A stretch of 37,358 nt of DNA from contig LPNZ01011722.1 in assembly GCA_001655205.1 (NCBI GenBank), positions 1 to 37,358 of the forward strand, written 5' to 3'. The translations under genes were made by a program, and so were the position numbers. The DNA is from Lenisia limosa (taxonomy: Eukaryota > Breviatea). How positions within the stretch are numbered: the stretch's first letter is position 1; the number at the start of each line of letters is the position of its first letter. Positions 22,148 to 34,700 of this stretch are shown one piece after another. A model generated the notes under the pieces. The model had not been told where the DNA came from, did not search any database, and worked only from the letters and a program-made list of their open reading frames with translations.

Positions 22148-22756
22148 TACACCTCGATTCGAAAGGTTAGTCAAGATCTACCTTGTTGCGCGCCAAAATA
22201 ATACCAGATAAGGAATTAACTTATTTTGCGCCTGTCATTCGAAAAAAAGTAAAGATATGCGATTAATAAAGGTAGGAGGTGAGAGAGAAGGAGGATAAGA
22301 AGCATAAGTCGCGTGAGAGGGATTTAATTTCGTCTATTAAAATAGACTGAAACATTACTATATAAAATGCTTGATTTAGTGAATATTACTCAGTTTATCA
22401 TAATTACTGCTATAATTAATACTTATTGAGTTCTTTAAGATGTGTTTTTAATCATCTTTTTTGTTGCAAGGTCAAGGTTACACGCTTTTCACCGTGCCGC
22501 GAAGTTAAATTTGAACGCGCCCGGCGGCACCGGGAACACGCTTTTTCTTGTGTCTGTTTCTATGTTAGTTTTCTTTCCAAAGTCTTTTGTGGGTGATATG
22601 AATGTGTGGATCCGGGTGATCACCATTGTCTTTTTTATGCCCAAAATGTGTATCGGAACCCCAGGTTCTTGGGAATATTAATTTTTCCCCCCGTTTAAGA
22701 TATTGTTTCAAACATTCAAGCATTCAAGTGACTATTCAATAGATCTGAGCATAAAG
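22148..22756. promoter_or_regulatory. Divergent promoter, DCC1 / NBAS, with E2F-like site
   Basis: A 609-bp region. On the minus strand, TTTTGGCGCGC (22198-22188) matches the E2F/DP consensus TTTSSCGC and lies about 41-51 bp before the DCC1 start. A second, inverted TTATTTTGCGCC is at 22221-22232, so the two could form a hairpin. A GC-rich patch (22498-22535) sits nearer NBAS. An open plus-strand frame here (22002-22211) overlaps DCC1 exons and was rejected. Confidence 0.45.
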
Positions 22757-25700
22757 ATGTCAGAAACTCCCGAGAGGGAGGATGGAGATGGAGGCACCGA
22801 AGCTGATTTGGCAGTTTCCAATGAAAGCGATAATCTGCTTCTCTATGCACTTCACAATTGTTCTCCTGTCTGGAAAGTACAGGATTCACCAGCGCACTCA
22901 CTGGTTTGCCTTTCCTTAACTGTATTCACATTTCAAGGATTCCAGTTTTATGACCCTCTCAACTTGGACCAATCTACTAATTCGTAAGTGGATAATCAAA
23001 AAAAGTTTTAATAGCTAACAAAATATGGAAAACTATGGTCTATGCTTTGAAATTACACAAATAAAAGTTATCAACCACATATCCTCCCGTTATTGGTTTT
23101 CAGAGTGTCTTGTCTCAGTTAAACACCATGTTCTTCCAAAGAGGCATCTTTTACCCTCACAACTTCACGCAAAACTCTGTTCACAGGTTTTGGGGAAATG
23201 CCAGCTCTGATGGATTCCATGATGTAGTATTTATTCAATCAATATGATGAAACAATCCAAACGCTATTTGGTGAAATCAACTCTCTGGCTTTTCTTTGTA
23301 GTTGTGGGTGATAAAGAAAACAAACTCTATCACAAAATAAATTATTGCCTCTCCAGGCGTAAAAGTTTCTAAATTGCCTTGAGCTTAACTCCTGCACGTA
23401 ACCCATAGCAGGTTTTGGATTGGAAACTAGCAGCGTACCAGCCAACAGTCCCACGGCAGCCTCAGGCAGATGAAATGGGTAATCCAAGTTTCAAGGGCTG
23501 TGACGCCTCCAAGATCGCCATATGGGGCGAGGCTCGACTGGTGATTAGGACGGCTGACGATCACTTCCACAGTGACCGCACTGTGTGGGTTGGCGAAACC
23601 GACCACCAAGCGTCGCTGCGACAAATCTCATGGTCCCCTTGCGGCCGGTTTCTTGCTGTCTGCTCCAGTGATGGAAAGGTTTGTTTGATAGGGTGTCCTT
23701 TATGCCTGAATATTCTGGCAAGGTATCGAGTGTCAATGCAAACGATTGGGTCCAATTGATTTCATATTATAATGATGGGGTTCTGCTTCATTGAAATTTT
23801 ACTGTGTATTTTTTCTAAATACAACAACATTATGTTATTTACTCTTTCACCATCTCTCATCAGGTGACCGTTTTGGACAGCAACTGTCATGCCCTCCACA
23901 CCTTCCAACTTGCGGACTATGATCTTGCCGGCGCCGTATTAGTTTTTGAGTTCCGCTGCCAGTCTAGTTTATCAGCTTCCGACAGCTCTTCCGAAAACGA
24001 TGATGCCGATACTGTGGAGCTGGTGGTGCTCACGGCGAATCGGACTCTTGCGTTGATAAGCGTGCATGGTGAGTGGCGAAGGACAAGGAGAAACCTAGTC
24101 TCTTTTCTTAACGTATTCAGAAGACGAATTGGAAGGCAACATGTTTAGCCTGGCAGATTCATTCCAAGCAATGCATTGTGCTGCATATCATCCCGGATCC
24201 GACTTGATGTTCATTGCAGGCCCGGAGAAAGACAGTTGGAGGTGCTTCAGTGCGGGCTATTCGTTTTTCTGTGAATGTATAACCCCTTTTGTAACTGGTA
24301 GTGGTTATTGGAATTAGTATTAATTTAAAACAGCCCCTTAGGCTACTCCTATTGTTTCAATCATATCTGATTGAACCCAGGATTTGCAGAGATTCCCGTC
24401 TCAGGATGGAAGATATCTTCAGAATCAGCACCCAAGCTTCTGTTTTCAACCGCAAGTGACCCCCAAAAGGGCATTTTCTCTGTTCTCATGCAGTCTGCAT
24501 TTTTTAATCTTTGGAGAAGAGATTTGACCTAGTCATTTTACTATCAAATTGTATTATCATACAGAGTTGAAATTTTGCGCGTTTGTTATCGATTATTTCC
24601 TTCTTTTCTTTTTTCTTGTGTAGCCAAAATAACTTAATAATGTTCTAGCATTCAATTCAATTCATCCCCCTCCCCCCGATTTGTATTGTATCTCACACTG
24701 CAGTCCTTTGACCGAAAATGGCGAGGTGGTGTTTCGGATTTGTCCATCACCCTCCGGTCGCTATGTTGCCACTGTGTTGCTGAACGGGGGGTTGGCCGTG
24801 GTCAGTACCGACGGACCAATGATGACGTGGTCGTCAGAAGAGGTTGGAATCATGGGGATATACCCGTGATTGGTGCTTTTTGTTGCTCAGTTTCAATTGA
24901 CACTTCTCCCATTTTGCACCAAGGTTTTTCCAAAATTACATTTAAAGCCGGCTTAATTATGCAGGTCTCCGCGCGGTTAAAGAATGAAGAGAGTCCAGCT
25001 TTTGAGAATGAGGATCCCGAGACTAAAGTTATCCAAACCCTCCTGGATGGTATGCTTCACAAGGCTTCTTGTAATATGCTGCATCATTACTTCTGCCTTT
25101 ACATGTGATGAGTGGTTTGTGTACTATACAATTATTACCCTTTACAATGTTTTAATGCTATATTCTTACATTTGATATGTAATATAATATATAGCTATAT
25201 GATATATTATATACACACTGTATATATATCTTACATGCACTTATGTAGTTTTATGCTTCCCCGAGTTGCAGCTAACTCTCTCAGCCAAATGGTGGGGAGA
25301 AGATGCTCTCATTCTGTCGGGTTCTTCTGGCCTATTGACCATTAACAAAATCAGTGAAGATCTCAAGCCTATTATTGGTTGGCAGGCAACATTAACTTGA
25401 TTTAACCCAATAATAATCTGAAAAGAAGCCCTCTAGTGGTTCAGCTCCTCAGTACTTACCATTAAAGGACCTAATGCGGAGTCTTTCCCATCACCACCGT
25501 CTCTCACTAGTGCGTACAACGCCAATGAGTTCCTTTTTCTGGAGCATTCGAGGCAGTGGGCTTTGCAAGTGGAAGAGTGAGCAGGTGAATGTCTGCATTT
25601 ATGACTATCACATCAAATTCTGCTTTAAATATTATGTTGAAGGGAATGTCAATATCAAGTTTCCTGTGACAATGTAGTTTCGACTTTGTCCAAGATGAAA

Positions 25701-28700
25701 TTGTGGATGCTGAGACAGAAAGGGCCCATTTGGCAGAAGTTGCAGGATACCAGCGCGTCCCTAACATTCTAAGGTGCATGGGAGCTTGTCTTTGCTCTCA
25801 ATGGTGATGATGCAGCATGGTGACTTTTGAACAGCACCAATAATCTGATTAAATTTGGACTATTTTCACCGCCCCCCTTTAGAAACATGATTGCGATGGT
25901 GACAAGTGAGGAAGTAGCGGATGGCTTCATAGCCGCCCTCGGGCTACACAGTTCAGTTCCCCTTCTTATCCGAAGCTATCGTCTTGTTTCCTTTACCAGG
26001 TTTGTCATTGCCACTGCATTGTTGACTGTTTAGAACCAGCCCACTGGCGCTCTATCATCGCCTCATCTCAAAGAAGGAATACCGCCAAGCCTTGGATCTC
26101 GCATGTAAGCCACTGGTAAAAAGGACTTCCTGACATAATACCATGTGTTTAGCTATATCCTTACCGAGCAGACCTCCACAAGCTGGATACCGATGACGTG
26201 TACAAAGCAAGATGGGCCGACTGCAATGTTTCCAAACACACCGTCCAGGACCTTCTGTCCCGGATCTCAAATGTCGAATGGTGGGTTTTGGGCTGCAAAG
26301 GAGACTATTATACATATACACACATTCATTTCGTTTGACCCCCCAGGGTGACGCGAGAATGCTGCCGTCGGGTGGTGGACACGTCAGAAGCCACGTCACT
26401 GCTCCTAGACCATGGACTGGAAGTCAGCAAAGACTGGCAGGAGCTGGCTGATGGTTTGCTTTGGGCCTGCACCAAAATTGACTGAATTTCCCATTGTATA
26501 ATTACATCGTGGACTATCGAGAAGAGTAGTTACCAAGCCATTGACAATAGTATTAGTAATTTAGTCACCATTGAAATTTCACCATCTTATTTTGTCTAGG
26601 GACCCGGGAGCACCTAGGTGCATTACGTCGGCTTCTCCTTCATCAATCCGAGGTATTCTTCATTATTTGTATTTTCATAACCATTCCCCAGTTCTTGGTT
26701 CTTTTCATTTTTTTTTCTCAAAATTCATCTTTCTTTCATGTTTCTACATATATATCCATGTAAAAAAAGAACTAACACTGCAGATCTTCTTCGGGCTAGT
26801 CAATACGGGGCTGTGGGAAACTGGCTTCTGGGTGTCCATTAGGAACTCTCCAATCATTGATCTGGCCTATAATGCTGCGCGACTCTCCAACACCACTGTG
26901 GGTTCCTTTTGATGTGCTTCTCCCCTCAATTCCTTGTTTTGACTTGATCCAGCTTCTGAAAGAACTCCTGGACCACCATGAGTCTCTTATTGGAAACACC
27001 ATCCCTTTATTGGCGTGTCTCCCAGAAACATCCCCAGTGGCGTCCTATCAAGATCACTTGCCAAGCATTGGTGAGAGGAGATGGTGCCGTTGATCATACT
27101 CTTTATTGCAACTTGGGCTTCACTTCGGTTCGAAAAAGACCGGTAAAATTTCGAGTTTTCGACGATTTATCGAGAAAGTCTTTTTTCGAACTGAAGCGAA
27201 GCCCTAATTGGACAGATGACATTTTAATGAATCTCAAATTTCCCCAGTGAAAATCTCACGCTTCTCAGACGATGACGGTGTCGTGACGCTGCGAGGTGCC
27301 GTGAAGTACCACAAGGAGGATGCTGCACAGGAGGCGGACGAAGTTGAACGTACGGGGGGGGGTATTTGACATTTGTTTCTGAGTTACTTTTGTGCTGTGT
27401 TTAACATTGTAGCTTTGTTTGAGTTTGAACGTGCTGAAGCGTTGAAAGAAGACAGACTCACTAAAAGCACTACTAAAGTTGCCCAGTACCACAAATCGGG
27501 TGGGCTGTCCTTTGTCTTGTTTTTGTCTACATTTTCCATCTTTTTATTCTATTGTACCTTCCTTGTCACTCTTGTCAACACGTTTCACCAAGACCCTCTG
27601 ATGTTCTCTTGACAAAGTAGCACAAATTCCACTGGATCAAGCCGTGCTTAGTCCCGAGAGTATCGCAACCTGGTACCTTGAGAGAGCCCTGGAGATTGAT
27701 GACTGGACTGGGCTTGGTGGGTGGGGGGTTTGGAGATGCTTGCTTTATTGTGAATATGTGACTTTATGGTCGCAAACTCCAATAAAAATAACATTAAATC
27801 CGATTGACTGTTTCCTCTTCCTCCCGTCTCACAGTTTTCAGTTTCGGAGTCAGTAGCTCTCCTGCAGTGTGCGGTGGATAATGGTTTTGTCTCATTGCAG
27901 CCTTACCTCACTGTTGCTTCTGAGCTGTCTTCCGCCATGTAGGAGGACAATCTATTCGTGTCCTTTGTGTCTGATGTTATTAACTTTTCAGCTTCTCTGA
28001 TGCTGCACCTAAGTCGGTTTCGCTCCGGTCTCATCTTCTGGCTAGCCCCGAGAAGCAGTTGGCTACTCTTCTAGATGTACGCTGCCCCATTTCCTCTAAG
28101 TGCCCAATTTTTATACATATGATATATTTATCATATATTTTTTATGGCGATGTTGCAAAACCAGCGTTTTTGCAAGGTATCACTTTTGACCATACTTTTT
28201 GGCGATATATGTATAAGCAGCTCACTCCATCATATTCGTAGAGCACCCAGGCCCCGACAGTGGTTTTAGACATTCGCAGTCGCGCATGGGGGCTGCTCTC
28301 AAGATTCGAAACTAAGAGGTGTGTGCGGCATACCCTCATAATCCTCAGACCGCCTTTCTGCAAATATGGGTCAATGCGTACATGTTCCAGGCCTTTTTAT
28401 TTTGTTTTCTATTTTGGGTGATGAGTGTTTAGAGCGGGGTTGCTCCGTAAAGCCGAGCCACGGGCCCCAGCCAAGCGGACCAAGGACCCCTCTGAAGACC
28501 CTGATCAAATCGGTGGGCTCGGTAGAATTAGGCAGATCTTTATGTTGCTGGTGGTCCACACTTTATTGTCTGCGTGGCAATTCTCTTTTGTTTGCTCTGA
28601 CCTCAACAGTGGAGTCAGAAGAGGACGCGGAAGATGAGGCTTCCGACCATGCAGACTCTGAACCGGCACGGGACGATGACGAAGACTTTAATGGACGCCG

Positions 28701-31700
28701 TAGTTTCGACTATCAAGTCGTCCCGGATCGGTTCTTGAGCCCGTTATATCACGTGGGAAGGGGCAATATCCCTTATATACATGATAGTGTGGATAACTTC
28801 ATATCAACATATCCTCTCAAAACAGTTTATTTTCAGCATATCCTCACAAAACAGTTTATTGTCGGCCGAATGCAAAATGGCGAAACAGACGCCTTCCATA
28901 TGGCAGCCACGACGGCGTCGGCTTCCGCACCATCTATGCCTATTGTGGGGGGGGGGGGCNNNNNNNNNNNNNNNNNNNNNNNNNNNNNNNNNNNNNNNNN
29001 NNNNNNNNNNNNNNNNNNNNNNNNNNNNNNNNNNNNNNNNNNNNNNNNNNNNNNNNNNNNNNNNNNNNNNNNNNNNNNNNNNNNNNNNNNNNNNNNNNNN
29101 NNNNNNNNNNNNNNNNNNNNNNNNNNNNNNNNTCCCTCAATCGATTGACTTGATGTCTCTGTTCGTCACTGCAGGTTACCTTTGCTCCTTGCCAGCCCAT
29201 CTTGAAGCACTACAGTGAGTTGGAAAATCCTCTTTGACATCATCCTTGTTTGCCGTCATATTCACGCAAAAGCTGTATGCACAGAGTTGGATTGGGTGAA
29301 TTAATACTATACTACAATCCAATATCTTTTAACTGGACGGCTTCGGCGCCAGATATATCCTTATTTTTATTTCTCATTTACCCTCCCCAGGTTGATTCTG
29401 GAGTACCTCCCGGGTCCCGAGTCTGAGGTTCCGCGAAACACCCGGCTGGCCAAGTGGCACAAAGAGCTGATCACTCAGATCGCAGAGCTCAACCATCATC
29501 TTGAGGCTTGTAATATCTTTGATAAGGTTGGCAATAGCATTGGCCTCAGAACCAAGTATGTTTTGTTACATAAACATATATTTCAGCGGCATCATGACCT
29601 ACAAATATACGCCATAGTTCACTACCATACGCTCTTCTGATCCCTTAGTACAGTGTCTTTGTGTCGCCGGATGAGCTTCAAAAGGTCAAGGACTCTGAAG
29701 ACGGGGCAACGTCCCTGGTGTTGGTCCAGAGGCTGCTCTCTGCCTTGGTTAGGAAGAACCCTTTGCCTCAGGTCTGGTTTAGAAAAAACACGGGTTTACA
29801 ACATCTTCAATTATATGTGTACTTCTGCCTTTTTTTAAGAAAAGAATTGGAGATTTGGAACTAACCAAGCTCTTTTCATTGTTTTGACTACGTAGGTTTG
29901 GGCACAGTGCAAGATTGACCTCCACACGCTGCACGAAACCAATTTTGGCAAGCTTGATATTGACGAGATTCTGAGCGTCTACCTTCGCAGCGCCTTGAAG
30001 GCTGGCCGCGTGGGTCGGGTTCTCTTATTATTTCAAGAGATACACAAAAAATGAATAACCATCAACTACAAACACGATTTACAGTGTTGATAATGTATGA
30101 TATTTGTCGAGAACTTTTCATGAGGCTTAACACTGAATGGTTGATATTATAGGTGCGAGTGGTCCATGACATGCTCCATGTGCCAAACCCGCTACTCAGA
30201 CCCGAGGTCATCCATGACCTCATCATCTCAACGGCTATCAAGGTCAGGGTGATGCTCTGTCTATGATGGAGGGGATGACAACACACACTGAGCTAACATG
30301 AATAAAACACATTTTCAACTTCTAGTACTCCGGGACTTCTACAGTAAATTCATCTTTGCAACCAACACATACTTTGAATTAGAGTATTGTTTTGGCATTA
30401 TAAACCTTAATTATCTGCTGCCAAACCCTCACACGCCTAGATCAGTAACCAGGCCGATTCTGCGGGACACCCTGACGTCTCTCAGGCAAGGTCTATGCTT
30501 GCGGTTCTCACGCGGTGGGGTATTTATGATTTAGGATAATTAGAACCTCAAATAAAAACATGAACATCAAGAACTAGTGAGGGCTGTTTTAATACTATTA
30601 GGGACTTCAATGGAAGAAAGAGGCATGAACTTGATATTTTATCTGCCTGCAAGGTTAGCTGTTTTACTTATTCGATTTATCATTGCTTGCGAGTATCGTG
30701 TTAAATCTCATCTGACCAAGGGACGAATCATGCATGGTTTTAATGTGACACACTCTTAGCTCATTTCGATGGAGCTGAAGCTGGAAATGCCTCCTTTGGT
30801 GCTCCGAAGCCAGTCGGTATACGTCACTATCAGTTCCCTCGTCCATCGGGTCAATAGAGTGTTTGACAAGGTCTGGTGATGGGATTGTGCGTCTTTTCAT
30901 GGACCCCATTTGAAGATTTTTAAAAATCTTTCATTATCTGTTCACGGTGCTCGTTTAATGGTTTAAGATTGACGTTGTTCTTGAAATTGCAAGGCTCCTT
31001 CAGTCCCAAGCTGTCATTGAAAAGGTGGCAATACTTAAGGAACTCTTATACTCACTAGTGGAAAAAAAAGAACGATCTGATAACACCAACAGGCCACGCC
31101 ATCCCTTGAAACGCCACCCGGACGGCACCTGAAAACCGCTATCACCGACGACATTGAGGAGCTGCTCGAGGCTGCGGAAGTGGCCGATAATCGCTTTGTT
31201 GACAACAGTGACCGATCAGTCCGAAACACCAACCTCATGAACATGATGAACGCCTACATGCTGGGTCAGGAGAAGTCCGGCCGGTTCCAGCACCTGCCTG
31301 CTCGCCGCAAGCCCTCTATTTCCTACGATGTCAAGACCAAGGAATTCATCGAGATGTCAGCCATGACGTACGCTCTCGAGCTTCTTGGACGGGCCGCCTT
31401 GGACTGTGGTGAACTCAAGATCGCAAGCCAGATTGTGATGCGCGTTATCCCGCGCGATTGCGGCGGCGAAGAGAGCTTCCTGCTGGAGGAGGCGGATGAA
31501 GCTGCTGTGACTTCAGGCATCAAGGTGGCGCCAACGTTATTGGGTCACGTGACTCCTGGTATTGCTGACGTTGCCACCAAGCTTGCCCAAATGGAGAGCC
31601 TTCCTTACGTGGACAGGCTTTTCTTCGCATCAGTTGCCTTAACGGGAAGTTCCGCTTCCGACTTGCGCAGCCACATCCGAACCTGGGCCCAAACCGCCGC

Positions 31701-34700
31701 TTGTGTTACGCCTATCACCGAAGAAGACGTCAATGAAAGTGATCTCGAGATCACTGTTCTGCGAAGAAGGCTCCTCCGCGCTGCCGCGGCCGGGAGTGAT
31801 GACGTAGCCAACGCGGCTCTTTCGTGGAAGCATCCCAGCTGGTGTGCTGACGGCTTGTACCCGCTGTTTTCCAAGACCCAGTACAAGGCCTCGGGATCCT
31901 TTGCCACCCTGCAGCGCATGACTGTGCCGATATCGGAGAGACTCGAGAATCTTGCCGCCTCCGAGCCAGTTTCCGAACTGAACTTGGCGCCACAGTTTGC
32001 GCTCGCGTTGTGCCAGGTTGGTGTTGGTGGTAGTTTACTTTTTAGCTTTGTTTTTACTCCCAAAATAGATTTTCTTTGTAGCTCTTAATAAATCTCTTGT
32101 TTTGTTGGGCTTTATTTTTGGACCGAAGTGAAGACTTTGTTTGTCAAAATGTACAATATTAAAGCCTTGTTTTGCTTGAACCTTGATTTGAGTTTGATGG
32201 ACATAGACGATGGAAGCGCGCGATCTGTCAGCAAGTATTGCTTGCCTTCTTGCAGGGAATTCGGCGGACGTTTTACCTGGCCTGGCACTGGGATCAGGCC
32301 TTGTGGCCAAATTGGACCTCTGCTATTCCATCATTCAAATGGCCCTGAAGGAGTAAGCCTTAATATTACATTATCAAAAGGGTATATTAAAATAAAGACA
32401 TAAGCTTACCCTGAAGGAGGTACATGTATTCTGTTCCATATTATCCCTTCTCAACATAATATCCTTCTTTTATTCCCACGGTTAACCTCCAAGGTGCTCC
32501 CAAGACCTTTGCGAGACTATTATGATGCTCCCGGCCACGTCAATGGCGGCAGTTGCCTTCGACAATGACGCGGATGTCCAAGGTGGGTGTTGCCATGCTC
32601 ATACATATCATATGATGTGTATGTGCAGTGACCAGAATAAGTTTTACTGATTTTCCTTTGGAAATCACATTGCAAATCGGTCAAGACTTATCTCGGTCAC
32701 TGTATGTAACTGTTTATTATTAATATACTATGTGGTTAATTTTTCACAGCTTATGATGATTGAAAGAGGGCTTCGTTTCTGACTATTCAGAACCCGCCAA
32801 AGTGGTAACCATCCCCTCTGTCGCTCCCATTGTGGTTAAGTCTAAAGCAGGCTTGGAACTAGCGGAAAGAAGGTGTGTGGAAATTTGCTGAGCTTAAAAA
32901 TACAAAGGTTTCGACAGCGGTGAGATATTTTGAGATATTTTTTTAAGATAACAACAAAATGCAAATTCCAAATGGTATAATTGACCCAAATAGCGTGGCC
33001 TGTGGTGAAGTGGTAACAGACGCTGCTCTTGCACATGAACTCAAAATCTTGCTTCCCGAGGTTGACCCTTCCTCGTGGGCATGGGGATAATAGTGTTTAG
33101 GTCCTTTGCAAGATTAAAGCAACAATCAATCCTATTAAGATGCTACTTCTCTGGTGCTTCAACAATTCCAACAGAATCCTCTTTTTTTTTCTCTTATTAT
33201 CAAATACATTCAACTCCATGTAGATTTGCAGTCAATATTGAATATAAGGAAGACGTCATTTTCATGCTCGCCCAAATGGAGGAAGGCGAAGGTCTGAGCT
33301 CGGCATTTACGTTGTCGGCAAGATACAAGTCTCCACCAAGGTCAGCTTCCATCCAAAGCACATATCTAATCTTTCATGCAGCTTTTCCGAAAAAGACTAG
33401 GAAAATATCAATATTTATTGGATATAGTATATGATACCGATAAAACGCCCTTTTTCAGTTACAGAATTAACATTCCTTTATCCACACAGATGGACTGTTG
33501 CGTGGTACCATATTACCGCAATGTTCGCTGGAAACAGCAGTCTTCTACCAAGGTCCGAGGAAACATTTTAGGGCCTGTGTTATAAATGTACACCAGTATT
33601 TCGTTTACTCTATCACGTATTCTTACCTATTAGCGCCATGGAAAGAGTTCAAGAGGAGCTTCTCACAAAACCACAGCATTTAGTTGATCTTTTAGTTACT
33701 GAGGTTGGTGCGGCTTTTTCATGTGGTGGTAGCTCCCTTCAATTATGTATATTTCCAACATTCATTACATATTCACCATCGAAAATGTGACTTCTTTCTC
33801 TTATTTGTCTCAAATGTTAAGCTAAAAGGAATTGTCTTGGGGGGGGGGGGGNNNNNNNNNNNNNNNNNNNNNNNNNNNNNNNNNNNNNNNNNNNNNNNNN
33901 NNNNNNNNNNNNNNNNNNNNNNNNNNNNNNNNNNNNNNNNNNNNNNNNNNNNNNNNGATGAGATGCGGTGCTACAGAAGCAGCTGGCCTGGGCTTTTTTT
34001 GTTTTGATGTTTTCAACCCTCGTGTGTTGCAGCCATCAGAGTTGATGTGGCTTTTTTGTTTTTTTTATTCATAAATTTTACAGAGTATTTACCCCCCCAA
34101 CAGGTCTGGCCTGTCATGAACTGTAAGGACCACCATAGCTGTACGGCGTACTTCACACTGCTCCTGGAAGCCCAGCAAATGGCCACACAGAACGAGGTGC
34201 GTCTTAACCTTGTGTCTTGAGGGCTCTACTCCTGTCAGTTTTGTGAAGCGAAATGAAGCCCTTTGTTTCGCTTCAAAATGCTACTTCAAAATGCTACGAA
34301 GGATGCTCGCGTAACTTTCTTTTCCCCCTTGGTTACCAGAGTTGTATTTTCGATTATATTGCTTGACACCGCATGTTCCTCCTAACGGACCAGGACGACG
34401 ACATAGTCAACGGTTTGTTGCGCGATGGCACTATTGCCGCTTCCAGAGCCGAGAGTTGCAAGTCACATTTAGCCTTCCTTGCAAAGGTGGGGGAGGGGGC
34501 TAAGATATTAAGGGGGAAATTAAACTCTGACCCTCAGCAAGTTGTTTGTTGCATTTACTTCATTTACTCCTCCCCCTAGACCTCCGGACACATCACGGAC
34601 CTGAGCTACCGCGACATTGTTGAGACGGCCCGCAGTGCCACATCATCACCCATGGATATCGGCAAGAGAATTGCTCAGGTGGGGGGGGGGNNNNNNNNNN

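Noticed and set aside
22002-22211. Plus-strand open frame that reads like protein
   Set aside because: It overlaps DCC1 exons 1 and 2 on the other strand, which join in phase into a protein matching DCC1.
28366-29148. 260-codon plus-strand open frame
   Set aside because: It reads through NBAS introns and a run of N; the spliced exons 28433-28512 and 28610-28752 use it only in part.
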